From NCBI GenBank assembly GCA_012797825.1, contig JAAZOI010000245.1, positions 1 to 5,606 of the forward strand: DNA of 5,606 bases. The letters run 5' to 3'. The stretch is from Eubacteriaceae bacterium. GTDB taxonomy: Bacteria; Bacillota; Clostridia; Eubacteriales; UBA1433. The notes under the pieces were generated by a model that did no database searches, had not been told where the DNA came from, and saw nothing but the letters and a program-made list of their open reading frames with translations. The translations under genes were made by a program, and so were the position numbers. This document shows positions 1 through 5,606 of this stretch, piece by piece. The first letter of the stretch is position 1, and each line of letters begins with the position of its first letter.

Positions 1-2325
1 GAAAAGCCTAAAGCTTATTATCTTATAGAATTCCCCTATCCGTCAGGACAGGGACTGCATGTAGGTCATCCCCGTCCTTATACCGCTCTTGATATTGTTT
101 CAAGAATGAAGCGAATGCAGGGACATAATGTGCTGTTTCCTATAGGCTGGGACGCTTTCGGTCTTCCTACGGAAAATTACGCTATAAAAACAGGCATTCA
201 CCCCGCGATTATTACAAAGAACAACATCGCTCACTTTAAGGAGCAGCTTAAGGCTCTCGGATATTCGTTTGACTGGTCAAGAGAAGTAAGCACTACCGAT
301 CCGGGATATTATAAGTGGACTCAGTGGATTTTCCTGCAGCTTTTTAAAGCGGGGCTTGCATATAAAAAAGAATTCCCGATAAATTTCTGCACCAGCTGCA
401 AAGTCGGCCTTGCCAATGAAGAAGTAGTAAACGGCGTATGCGAGCGCTGCGGCGGCGAAGTAATAAGAAAAACCAAAAACCAATGGATGCTGAAAATAAC
501 CGAATACGCCCAAAGGCTTTTGGATGATTTAAGTACCGTTAATTTTATTGAAAGAGTAAAAACTCAGCAGTCCAACTGGATAGGCAGAAGCGAAGGTGCG
601 GATGTTGATTTTCATTTAAACGGTCATGATGACGCGCTCAAAGTATATACAACCCGCCCTGACACAATGTTCGGAGCTACTTATATGGTAATTTCTCCCG
701 AGCATCCTTTTGTGGATAAATATAAAGATAATATTGAAAATTTTGATGAAGTTAACGCCTATCGCGCGTCTACCGAAAAGAAATCGGACTTTGAACGCAC
801 CGAAATGGCAAAAGAAAAAACTGGCGTTAAACTCCAAGGGCTAAGCGCTGTCAACCCTGCTAATAATGAAATTATACCGATTTATATTTCGGACTATGTA
901 TTAATGTCTTACGGAACAGGCGCGATTATGGCTGTTCCGGGTCATGACGAACGTGACTGGGATTATGCCAAAGCTTTCAACCTTCCGATTATCGAAGTTG
1001 TAAAAGGCGGCGATGTTACAGTTGGCGCATATACCGACTGCGAGAAAGGCACGCTTGTAAACTCGGGGATGTTAAACGGTCTTACTGTAGATGAAGCCAT
1101 TACCAAAATGATCTCCTGGCTTGAGGAGCGTAATCTGGGCAAAAAACGGGTAAACTTCAAGCTTCGCGACTGGGTATTTTCCCGTCAGCGTTACTGGGGT
1201 GAACCTATTCCGCTTGTTTACTGCGAAAAATGCGGCTGGGTGCCAATAGATGAGTCTGAACTGCCTTTGCTGCTTCCGCATACGGATAACTTTATTCCCA
1301 CGGAAAGCGGCGAGTCTCCCCTTGCCAATTTAAAAGACTGGGTTAATACCACGTGCCCCAAATGCGGAGGTTATGCGCAAAGAGAAACCGACACTATGCC
1401 GCAATGGGCAGGCTCAAGCTGGTACTTTTTAAGATATATTGATCCCGATAATGATAAAGCGATAGCGTCTGATGAAGCCATGAATTACTGGATGCCTGTA
1501 GACTGGTATAACGGCGGAATGGAGCATACCACCCTTCATCTGCTTTATTCGAGATTCTGGCATAAATTCTTATACGATAAAGGGTATGTAAATACAAGCG
1601 AGCCTTACGCAAAGCGCACTTCGCACGGCATGATACTTGGCGAAAATAACGAAAAAATGAGCAAATCACGCGGAAACGTTATTAACCCCGATGAAATAGT
1701 AAATGATTATGGTGCGGATACTTTAAGAACTTATGAAATGTTTATAGGCGATTTTGAAAAAGCCGCTCCGTGGTCTATGAACGGAGTTAAAGGCGTAAAA
1801 AGGTTTTTAGACAGAGTTTACAGAATGCAGGAGTTTATAACAGAAGGAAGCGATTATTCCGAAGATATGATGTCAGCTATGCATAAGGCAATACAAAAAG
1901 TCACATACGATTACGAAAACTTAAAAGCTAATACCGCCATAGCGACATTAATGTCACTTGTAAATGATTTTTATAATAAAGGTAAAATAAACAAAGCGGA
2001 AATGAAAACATTCTTAATGCTTTTAAACCCTTCCGCTCCGCATATCACGGAAGAAATCTGGGAAAGCCTCGGTTTTCAGGGTTATCTGCATGATGCGCCT
2101 TGGCCTTCTTACGACGCGGCAAAACTTATTGACGATGTAATACAAATACCCGTACAAATAAACGGCAAGTTAAGAGGCGTAATAGACGTTTCCAGAGACG
2201 CAGCTCAGCAAGAAATAAAACAGATTATATTTGCAAATAAAAGTATTACCGCGTTTATTGACGGCAAAACTGTTGTTAAAGAAATTTATGTTCCCGGTAA
2301 GATTTATACTATAGTAGTAAAATAA
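1..2325 (+). CDS. leuS: Leucyl-tRNA synthetase, 5' end cut by the window edge
   Basis: This cytoplasmic class I synthetase charges tRNA-Leu with leucine using ATP. The reading frame is open from base 1, giving 774 residues. About 30 N-terminal residues lie outside the window, judged against roughly 800-residue Firmicute LeuRS proteins. The ATG at 106 is internal, because the HIGH-type motif HVGH (residues 20-23) precedes it. Other landmarks are a first zinc ribbon (C130, C133, C148, C151), the CP1 editing-site motif TTRPDT (217-222), the editing segment GHDERD with D316 and D319, a second zinc ribbon (C408, C411, C452, C455), the catalytic stretch QWAGSSWYF, and KMSKS (552-556). The C-terminal domain is complete (QINGKLRG, YVPGK). 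Only a short linker, GMILGENNE, precedes KMSKS, so the leucine-specific insertion seen in many bacterial LeuRS proteins is very small or absent. Both catalytic and editing sites look intact. Promoter and leader are off-window, so regulation cannot be judged. A terminator follows 17 bases after the stop. Confidence 0.98.
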   Translation, partial: EKPKAYYLIEFPYPSGQGLHVGHPRPYTALDIVSRMKRMQGHNVLFPIGWDAFGLPTENYAIKTGIHPAIITKNNIAHFKEQLKALGYSFDWSREVSTTDPGYYKWTQWIFLQLFKAGLAYKKEFPINFCTSCKVGLANEEVVNGVCERCGGEVIRKTKNQWMLKITEYAQRLLDDLSTVNFIERVKTQQSNWIGRSEGADVDFHLNGHDDALKVYTTRPDTMFGATYMVISPEHPFVDKYKDNIENFDEVNAYRASTEKKSDFERTEMAKEKTGVKLQGLSAVNPANNEIIPIYISDYVLMSYGTGAIMAVPGHDERDWDYAKAFNLPIIEVVKGGDVTVGAYTDCEKGTLVNSGMLNGLTVDEAITKMISWLEERNLGKKRVNFKLRDWVFSRQRYWGEPIPLVYCEKCGWVPIDESELPLLLPHTDNFIPTESGESPLANLKDWVNTTCPKCGGYAQRETDTMPQWAGSSWYFLRYIDPDNDKAIASDEAMNYWMPVDWYNGGMEHTTLHLLYSRFWHKFLYDKGYVNTSEPYAKRTSHGMILGENNEKMSKSRGNVINPDEIVNDYGADTLRTYEMFIGDFEKAAPWSMNGVKGVKRFLDRVYRMQEFITEGSDYSEDMMSAMHKAIQKVTYDYENLKANTAIATLMSLVNDFYNKGKINKAEMKTFLMLLNPSAPHITEEIWESLGFQGYLHDAPWPSYDAAKLIDDVIQIPVQINGKLRGVIDVSRDAAQQEIKQIIFANKSITAFIDGKTVVKEIYVPGKIYTIVVK

Positions 2326-2341
2326 TCTATAAGAATAATAT

Positions 2342-2378
2342 AAAAAAAGGTTTGGGAAGTTTCTCAAACCTTTTTTTT
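2342..2378. terminator. Bidirectional intrinsic terminator between leuS and the DUF2200 gene
   Basis: The G+C-bearing core GGTTTGGGA (2349-2357) pairs with TCTCAAACC (2362-2370), with one G-U pair and a 4-base loop. Seven A's precede it (2342-2348) and eight T's follow it (2371-2378), so the stem can extend by A-T pairs. Each strand's transcript ends in a U-run. It starts 17 bases after the leuS stop, and the DUF2200 stop at 2406 is about 28 bases beyond it, so one hairpin probably ends both convergent transcripts. Confidence 0.9.
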
Positions 2379-2405
2379 ATGCATAATGCTAATCGAGCTA
2401 TAATT

Positions 2406-2756
2406 TTATTTTCTTAATATTTTCTCCATTGTTTTGCCTTTAGCAAGCTCATCTATTAATTTATCTAAATATCTTATCTTCCGCATTAGCTCGTCTTCTA
2501 TTTCTTCCACTCTATATCCGCAGATTACCCCTTTGATAAGCGAAGCATTAGGGTTAATATAAGGAGCTTGCATAAAGAAAGTCTCCATGTCAGCTTCATT
2601 AATTATCTGCTTTTCCAGCGAATGCACGTCATATCCTGTAAGCCAAAATATAATTTCATTTACTTCTTCTTTTGTTCTTCCCTTTTTCTCGGCTTTTTGT
2701 ATATAAAGCGGATATACTCTTGAGATAGGCATTTTAAAAATGCGAGGTTTCTCCAT
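2406..2756 (-). CDS. DUF2200 family protein, function unknown
   Basis: This encodes a small, charged, soluble protein of 116 residues, the usual size for the DUF2200 family as I remember it. Family-like stretches are VYPLYIQKAEKKGRTKEEV near residues 14-32, the WLTGYD segment around 38-43, METFFMQAPYINPNASLIKG around 57-76, and a conserved C-terminal end containing IRYLDKLIDELAKGK and MEKILRK. There is no signal peptide or membrane segment. The WLTGY segment and the closing helix resemble those of other small bacterial family members whose biochemical role is not known. The start is supported by AAGGG (2766-2770 on the complement), 9 bases upstream of the ATG, and by a TATAAT box further up. 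The gene is convergent with leuS and divergent from the membrane-protein gene, so it is probably monocistronic. The family call is from recalled sequence similarity; no function is assigned. Confidence 0.9.
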   Translation of the reverse strand: MEKPRIFKMPISRVYPLYIQKAEKKGRTKEEVNEIIFWLTGYDVHSLEKQIINEADMETFFMQAPYINPNASLIKGVICGYRVEEIEDELMRKIRYLDKLIDELAKGKTMEKILRK

Positions 2757-2782
2757 TTTTTCATTCCCTTCTGATTTCTGAA

Positions 2783-2788
2783 ATTATA
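2783..2788 (-). promoter_or_regulatory. Candidate -10 box of the DUF2200 gene
   Basis: The complement reads a perfect TATAAT here, placing a transcription start near 2775 and leaving a leader of about 20 bases that contains the AAGGG ribosome binding site. The region a -35 box would occupy (17 bases upstream) reads only TTAATT, a 3-of-6 match to TTGACA. The -10 is convincing; the -35 is weak. Housekeeping sigma-A-type use is inferred, and perfect TATAAT matches are easier to get by chance in DNA this A+T-rich. Confidence 0.55.
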
Positions 2789-2807
2789 CAAAAATACTTT
2801 AAATTAA

Positions 2808-2836
2808 TTAACATTCCATCTTATTATTTTTATCAA
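2808..2836 (+). promoter_or_regulatory. Weak candidate promoter for the membrane-protein gene
   Basis: TTAACA (2808-2813, 5 of 6 to TTGACA) is followed after 17 bases by TATCAA (2831-2836, 4 of 6 to TATAAT). A start near 2843 would give a leader of about 50 bases beginning inside the hairpin at 2821-2850. An alternative -10, TATAAA at 2869-2874, lacks a recognisable -35 and would give a leader of only about 14 bases. The region is so A+T-rich that such matches arise easily. Confidence 0.25.
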
Positions 2837-2850
2837 AAGATAAATAATAA
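2821..2850. repeat. A+T-rich inverted repeat in the divergent intergenic region
   Basis: TTATTATTTTTATC (2821-2834) is the reverse complement of GATAAATAATAA (2839-2850) apart from two extra T's, around an AAAA loop. It lies between the divergent DUF2200 and membrane-protein genes. It lacks a G+C core and an adjacent U-run, so it is not a typical terminator. It could be an operator or a weak leader hairpin, or it could be chance in A+T-rich DNA. Confidence 0.4.
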
Positions 2851-2883
2851 CACAATAATAGTTTTTTCTATAAAAAATTTCTT

Positions 2884-2889
2884 AAGGAG
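2884..2889 (+). promoter_or_regulatory. Ribosome binding site of the membrane-protein gene
   Basis: AAGGAG lies 5 bases before the ATG at 2895. This near-consensus Shine-Dalgarno sequence fixes the start codon and argues that this otherwise unfamiliar reading frame is a real gene. Confidence 0.85.
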
Positions 2890-2894
2890 ATTTT

Positions 2895-3749
2895 ATGCCG
2901 TCTTCATTTTGGAGCAATACAATTTGGTATATACTGCTTGCCGTATCAAGTATTATTACGCTGGTTTTTACGCTGATAAAATCAAAAAACTGTAAATTTA
3001 CAATTGCGTATACTTTGGCAGCGTTAGGTTTTGTTTACATGATAGAAGCGGTATTGGTTGTTATATTTAATGCATATGATTATTATCCTAAAATAGTTAA
3101 TGACATGTTTCAGGATACGGTGCTGGGTAATATATTTTCACAAGTCTCTATTGCCTCCACATCCGCATTTGCCATTGTATATAATCTTTCGTACGGATGG
3201 TATGTTTTATTTGCTTTCATATATTATTTAATTGATATATTTTTTGTAAAACTAAGAATATACGAACATTACTGGTATAAATCCATTTATACTTTTATCG
3301 GTTTTATACCGTTATTTATACTGATAAAAAAATACTATATAAAATTCATCAATTCCTCAAAATATATTTTTAATTATATAATTCTATATTTATGTGTTTT
3401 CGCTGTTAGTGGTAATTTAATTATACTGCCTTTTAAATTAATGAGCATACAAATATTTAATATTCATTTTTTTGATAATTTTTCAAGAAATCATACTGCA
3501 ACCGGTATTATCTGGGGATTTTTATTTATTAATATTCTGATATATGTTTATAAGAGAAATTTTCATTGGGCATTTAAAGCAGCCGTTTTTATTATGCTGT
3601 TTTTTATTCAATTCGTTTTATACAAGACAGGTATTATACTGTATAAAGACGGATGGTTTATACCGGCGACATTAATTGACCTTTTAGGAATTTATCTTTT
3701 TATTATTGTGCTGGATTATTTTTTAAGGAGTAAACCTTCAGTTCATTAA
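2895..3749 (+). CDS. Uncharacterised polytopic membrane protein
   Basis: This is a 284-residue integral membrane protein that I cannot place in a named family. By eye there are about eight or nine hydrophobic segments, near residues 10-28, 36-59, 78-97, 101-119, 130-146, 155-175, 205-220, 226-244 and 256-276, joined by short loops rich in Lys, Tyr and Asn. The second segment contains a Glu (E51). Recognisable short stretches are AYDYYPKIVND after segment 2, LRIYEHYWYKSIYT before segment 5, and DGWFIPATLIDLLG before the last. I recall similar W/Y-rich membrane proteins in clostridia, but with no assigned function. There is no soluble enzymatic domain and no clear transporter signature. The gene is monocistronic in appearance: divergent from the DUF2200 gene, convergent with spoIVA, with its own ribosome binding site. 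It is visibly more A+T-rich than leuS, partly because it encodes so many Ile, Phe, Tyr and Lys residues. Confidence 0.88.
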   Translation: MPSSFWSNTIWYILLAVSSIITLVFTLIKSKNCKFTIAYTLAALGFVYMIEAVLVVIFNAYDYYPKIVNDMFQDTVLGNIFSQVSIASTSAFAIVYNLSYGWYVLFAFIYYLIDIFFVKLRIYEHYWYKSIYTFIGFIPLFILIKKYYIKFINSSKYIFNYIILYLCVFAVSGNLIILPFKLMSIQIFNIHFFDNFSRNHTATGIIWGFLFINILIYVYKRNFHWAFKAAVFIMLFFIQFVLYKTGIILYKDGWFIPATLIDLLGIYLFIIVLDYFLRSKPSVH

Positions 3750-3776
3750 AAATAATATTATAAAAAATGTATGATT

Positions 3777-3810
3777 GCAGATTCGTAAGCTTTTTTTCCC
3801 GATTATCTGC
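3777..3810. repeat. Inverted repeat downstream of the membrane-protein gene
   Basis: GCAGATTCG (3777-3785) can pair with CGA plus ATCTGC (3800-3802 and 3805-3810) with a two-base TT bulge and a 14-base loop. It lies between the membrane-protein stop and the main terminator, with no U-run directly after it. It may be a 3'-end stability element in the transcript; no function is shown. Confidence 0.35.
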
Positions 3811-3818
3811 TAATAAAT

Positions 3819-3860
3819 AAAAAAAGGCATATCTGAATATTTGAATATGCCTTTTATTTT
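3819..3860. terminator. Bidirectional intrinsic terminator between the membrane-protein gene and spoIVA
   Basis: GGCATAT (3826-3832) pairs with ATATGCC (3845-3851) around a 12-base loop, extended by A-T pairs from the A-run at 3819-3825 and the T's at 3852-3855. TTTTATTTT follows on the + strand, and the A-run becomes a U-run on the - strand. It lies 69 bases after the membrane-protein stop and 43 bases beyond the spoIVA stop, so it can end both convergent transcripts. Confidence 0.85.
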
Positions 3861-3903
3861 AGATTATTAACTTATCCCACCGACTTTAACGAATATATTT
3901 TAT

Positions 3904-5364
3904 CTATAAAACGATAAGCATCAATCCGCTTTCCCCGTTTGCCGCTCTGTTTACTGCAACCTGTATTTTTTTCTTGTTTTTCGGAGACAGATTAAACATT
4001 TTAGCGTAAATGTTGTCTTCTATCATAGCTCCCAAAGTTTTGCCGAACACTTCCATATTCCACAGCGTTTCGGGATTATCTTCATATTTTTTAATCATTT
4101 CCTCAATTATCGGTATACTGCTCTCATCCGTGCCTATTACTGGCGAGACTTGCGCGTAAACATCAGCCGAAATTATATGCATTGTCGGAGCTTTAGCAAC
4201 AATGTTAAGTCCGTATCTGTTGGATTTAAACACTTTCTGCGGCGCTTTTGTTGTAATGTCGTCGCTTTTCGGAAGCACCACGCCGTATCCTGTAGCCTTA
4301 GCGCTGTTAAGCGCGTCTTTTATAACGTCGTATTCCCTTCTTATTTCAGCCATCGCGCTTATGTATTCCACAACCGCCAAATCGTCAATTATCTTTTCAT
4401 TTGATATATCGCACAGCATATCGTAAAATACTTTTTTATTGGGATACACGTTTACGAAAATCTCTCCTGTTCCCGTTGAAATTTCCCTTATTTCAAATTC
4501 AGTGTCGTCATTAGAGAAATTTACCAGAGATTTCTTCACTGCACCCAATTTATCGCTTGCGCCGCTTATGCCAAGCAGCATATTTTTATATGAAGCCATA
4601 AGATTGGATGTTGACGGAATGGCTTTAAACCACACGGGCATTCTGTAATTTATAGCTGATACATAGAATTCGTTAAGCAGATTTTCAAATATTTCTTCAA
4701 ATTTATCTCTGCCCATATTCATAACGTCGGCAACAACAACGCTTACACCGTATTTTGCATTTAAATCAAGAGCTAAATCATTTGTAGCCTGAGCATGCGG
4801 GTTTGTGCTGTTTAATAAAATAATAAAAGGTTTCCCCATGCTTTTAAGCTCTTCGACTACTCTTCTTTCCGCATCTTCATAGCTGCCTCTTGCAATGCCC
4901 GTGATGGTTCCGTCTGTTGTGACAAGTATTCCTATTGTACTGTGTTCGCAGATTACTTTTTTTGTTCCAAGCTCAGCCGCGCTTTCAAACGCCATTGCGC
5001 TTGCGCTCCACGGCGTATTAACCATTCTGGGTATGCCGTTTTCTTCAAAGCCGATTGCGTCTTTTACAATATAACCTACACAGTCAATCATTCGTACTTT
5101 CATTTTAGCGTTTTCTGCAAGACTTATCTCAACCGCTTCGGCAGGTATGAATTTCGGTTCCGCAGTCATTATTGTTCTGCCCGAAGAGCTTTGAGGGAGT
5201 TCGTCCTGCGCCCGTTCTCTTTTTATCGGATTTTGTATATTCGGCAATACCAGCGTTTCCATAAATTTTTTTATAAACGTCGATTTGCCCGTTCTTACAG
5301 GTCCTACAACGCCGATATATATGTCGCCGTTAGTCCTTTGCGCTATATCTTGATAAACATTCAT
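3904..5364 (-). CDS. spoIVA: Stage IV sporulation protein A, spore coat morphogenetic ATPase
   Basis: SpoIVA polymerises by ATP hydrolysis on the mother-cell face of the outer forespore membrane and forms the coat basement layer; in Bacillus subtilis it is anchored by SpoVM and is also needed for cortex formation. The protein has 486 residues, close to the 492 of B. subtilis. The N-terminal TRAFAC-like ATPase domain shows Walker A GPVRTGKST (21-29, K27), the conserved RAQDELPQS (51-59), TIMTAEPKF (64-72), the Walker B-type MIDCVGY (D94), NTPW (116-119), EHSTIGILVTTDGTI (140-154), and GKPFIILLNST (177-187) in the base-recognition position. A middle region and a C-terminal domain follow, ending in the hydrophobic LMLIVL like the B. 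subtilis tail. Where B. subtilis has MTTEPKF this protein has MTAEPKF (A68). The start is supported by its match to the family N-terminus, NVYQDIAQRTNGDIYIGVVG. The gene is flanked by terminators and so is probably monocistronic; expression in the mother cell under sigma-E is expected from the family. Confidence 0.98.
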   Translation of the reverse strand: MNVYQDIAQRTNGDIYIGVVGPVRTGKSTFIKKFMETLVLPNIQNPIKRERAQDELPQSSSGRTIMTAEPKFIPAEAVEISLAENAKMKVRMIDCVGYIVKDAIGFEENGIPRMVNTPWSASAMAFESAAELGTKKVICEHSTIGILVTTDGTITGIARGSYEDAERRVVEELKSMGKPFIILLNSTNPHAQATNDLALDLNAKYGVSVVVADVMNMGRDKFEEIFENLLNEFYVSAINYRMPVWFKAIPSTSNLMASYKNMLLGISGASDKLGAVKKSLVNFSNDDTEFEIREISTGTGEIFVNVYPNKKVFYDMLCDISNEKIIDDLAVVEYISAMAEIRREYDVIKDALNSAKATGYGVVLPKSDDITTKAPQKVFKSNRYGLNIVAKAPTMHIISADVYAQVSPVIGTDESSIPIIEEMIKKYEDNPETLWNMEVFGKTLGAMIEDNIYAKMFNLSPKNKKKIQVAVNRAANGESGLMLIVL

Positions 5365-5370
5365 AACTTA

Positions 5371-5376
5371 CCCCCC
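5371..5376 (-). promoter_or_regulatory. Poly-G ribosome binding site of spoIVA
   Basis: The complement reads GGGGGG followed by TAAGTT and the ATG. A run of G's can pair with the CCUCC anti-Shine-Dalgarno of 16S rRNA with a G-U in the middle, and the 6-base spacing is right. No AAGGAG or GGAGG-type site is present, so this is the only plausible site for this start. Confidence 0.6.
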
Positions 5377-5385
5377 AGTATACTG
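5376..5385. repeat. 10-base perfect palindrome in the spoIVA leader
   Basis: CAGTATACTG reads the same on both strands. It lies between the candidate -10 box and the start codon of spoIVA and overlaps the first G of the ribosome binding site by one base. It could bind a dimeric regulator or be chance; a second copy was not noticed in the window. Confidence 0.4.
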
Positions 5386-5390
5386 CTGTT

Positions 5391-5398
5391 GTTATATG
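5391..5398 (-). promoter_or_regulatory. Candidate sigma-E-type -10 box of spoIVA
   Basis: The complement reads CATATAAC, 6 of 8 to the mother-cell sigma-E -10 consensus CATACAMT known from B. subtilis. A start around 5384 would leave a leader of about 20 bases. The best upstream element, TCATAAT (complement of 5418-5424), resembles the -35 consensus KMATATT but sits 19 bases away, longer than the usual 13-15. The call rests mainly on the known sigma-E control of spoIVA. Confidence 0.35.
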
Positions 5399-5448
5399 TT
5401 TATTATAAAAGCGGTAAATTATGACAAGTTTAATAATAATTTTTGCAT

Positions 5449-5474
5449 AAAAAAATACGCACAAGGCGCATTTT
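5449..5474 (-). terminator. Intrinsic terminator of the SpoU-family methyltransferase gene
   Basis: On the - strand AAAATGCGC (complement of 5466-5474) pairs with GCGTATTTT (complement of 5452-5460) with one G-U pair and a 5-base loop, and the transcript ends in a U-run from the A's at 5449-5455. It lies 11 bases after the methyltransferase stop and upstream of the spoIVA start signals, so it separates the two same-strand genes. Confidence 0.85.
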
Positions 5475-5485
5475 GTTTTTGTTTT

Positions 5486-5606
5486 CTACTTAATATATCC
5501 GATAATTTTATACATCAAAACGCTTGCGGCGCAGGATGCGTTTAAAGATTCCGCTTTGCCGTATATAGGTATTTTTATAAGGCTGTCGCACTGTCTTAAT
5601 ATATTA
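5486..5606 (-). CDS. SpoU/TrmH-family RNA methyltransferase, C-terminal end only
   Basis: On the complement the frame is open from the window edge to a TAG at 5486-5488, giving 39 residues: the tail of a protein whose 5' part lies to the right of the window. The residues IKIPIYGKAESLNASC and AASVLMYKIIGYIK match motif 3 and the last helix of SPOUT-fold SpoU methyltransferases, which transfer a methyl group from S-adenosylmethionine to a ribose 2'-OH in rRNA or tRNA. The pattern IP-x-x-G-x-x-ESLN-x-S-x-A is diagnostic: it forms the trefoil-knot cofactor site, and the Asn (residue 22 of the fragment) and Ser are conserved. Which member it is (RlmB-like, TrmH-like or YsgA-like) cannot be told from the tail. 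The gene precedes spoIVA on the same strand but is cut off from it by a terminator. Confidence 0.9.
   Translation of the reverse strand, partial: NILRQCDSLIKIPIYGKAESLNASCAASVLMYKIIGYIK

Noticed and set aside
106..108. ATG as a possible leuS start
   Set aside because: The upstream in-frame codons encode the essential FPYPSG and HVGH motifs, so the true start lies before base 1.
1394..1669. A 91-codon open frame on the - strand inside leuS
   Set aside because: It overlaps the catalytic core and KMSKS region of leuS, and the translated product has no recognisable motif. Other reverse-strand frames inside leuS were rejected for the same reason.
3725..3730. AAGGAG-like site near the end of the membrane-protein gene
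   Set aside because: It lies within coding sequence and no start codon follows at usable spacing.
3767..3820. A 17-codon open frame after the membrane-protein gene
   Set aside because: It has no ribosome binding site, overlaps the hairpin at 3777-3810, runs into the terminator A-run and shows no recognisable sequence.
4942..5424. A 160-codon open frame on the + strand opposite the spoIVA N-terminal half
   Set aside because: It lies fully antisense to strongly conserved spoIVA coding sequence, has a composition rich in Arg, Tyr, Phe and Cys typical of reverse-strand shadows, and resembles no protein family.
5401..5430. TTGTCA and TATAAT on the - strand as a sigma-A promoter for spoIVA
   Set aside because: The two boxes are only 14 bases apart, too close for a standard sigma-A promoter, and the family is known to be under mother-cell control.
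1..5606. Mobile element, CRISPR, tRNA, toxin-antitoxin or defence system
   Set aside because: No transposase, recombinase, repeat array, tRNA-like cloverleaf or effector domain was seen. The genes are housekeeping, sporulation or uncharacterised.

Overview
The window comes from a low-GC, endospore-forming Firmicute, most likely an anaerobic member of the Clostridia. This rests on an essentially complete spoIVA (spore coat morphogenetic ATPase), a clostridial-type leucyl-tRNA synthetase, A+T-rich intergenic DNA and strong purine-rich ribosome binding sites. The exact genus cannot be read from the sequence. Nothing here looks like a mobile element, CRISPR array, prophage or defence island.

Layout from left to right: (1) leuS on the + strand, cut at its 5' end by the window edge (1-2325); (2) a terminator hairpin with an A-run before it and a T-run after it (2342-2378), able to serve both strands; (3) a small DUF2200-family gene on the - strand (2406-2756), convergent with leuS; (4) a very A+T-rich divergent intergenic region (2757-2894) with a TATAAT box for the DUF2200 gene and a hairpin; (5) an unrecognised polytopic membrane protein on the + strand (2895-3749) with a textbook ribosome binding site; (6) a second bidirectional terminator (3819-3860); (7) spoIVA on the - strand (3904-5364); (8) a 121-base gap with spoIVA start signals and a terminator; (9) the last 39 codons of a SpoU/TrmH-family RNA methyltransferase on the - strand (5486-5606), cut by the right edge.

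The genes do not form one pathway. Each complete gene looks like its own transcription unit: both convergent gene pairs share a terminator, and a hairpin-plus-U-run separates the methyltransferase from spoIVA. leuS and the methyltransferase are translation and RNA-modification housekeeping genes, spoIVA acts in the mother cell during sporulation, and the roles of the DUF2200 and membrane proteins are unknown. I found no convincing new multi-gene system. The points most worth checking are an alanine at a usually Thr-Thr site in SpoIVA, the uncharacterised membrane protein, the compact two-zinc-ribbon LeuRS, and the palindrome and poly-G ribosome binding site in the spoIVA leader.
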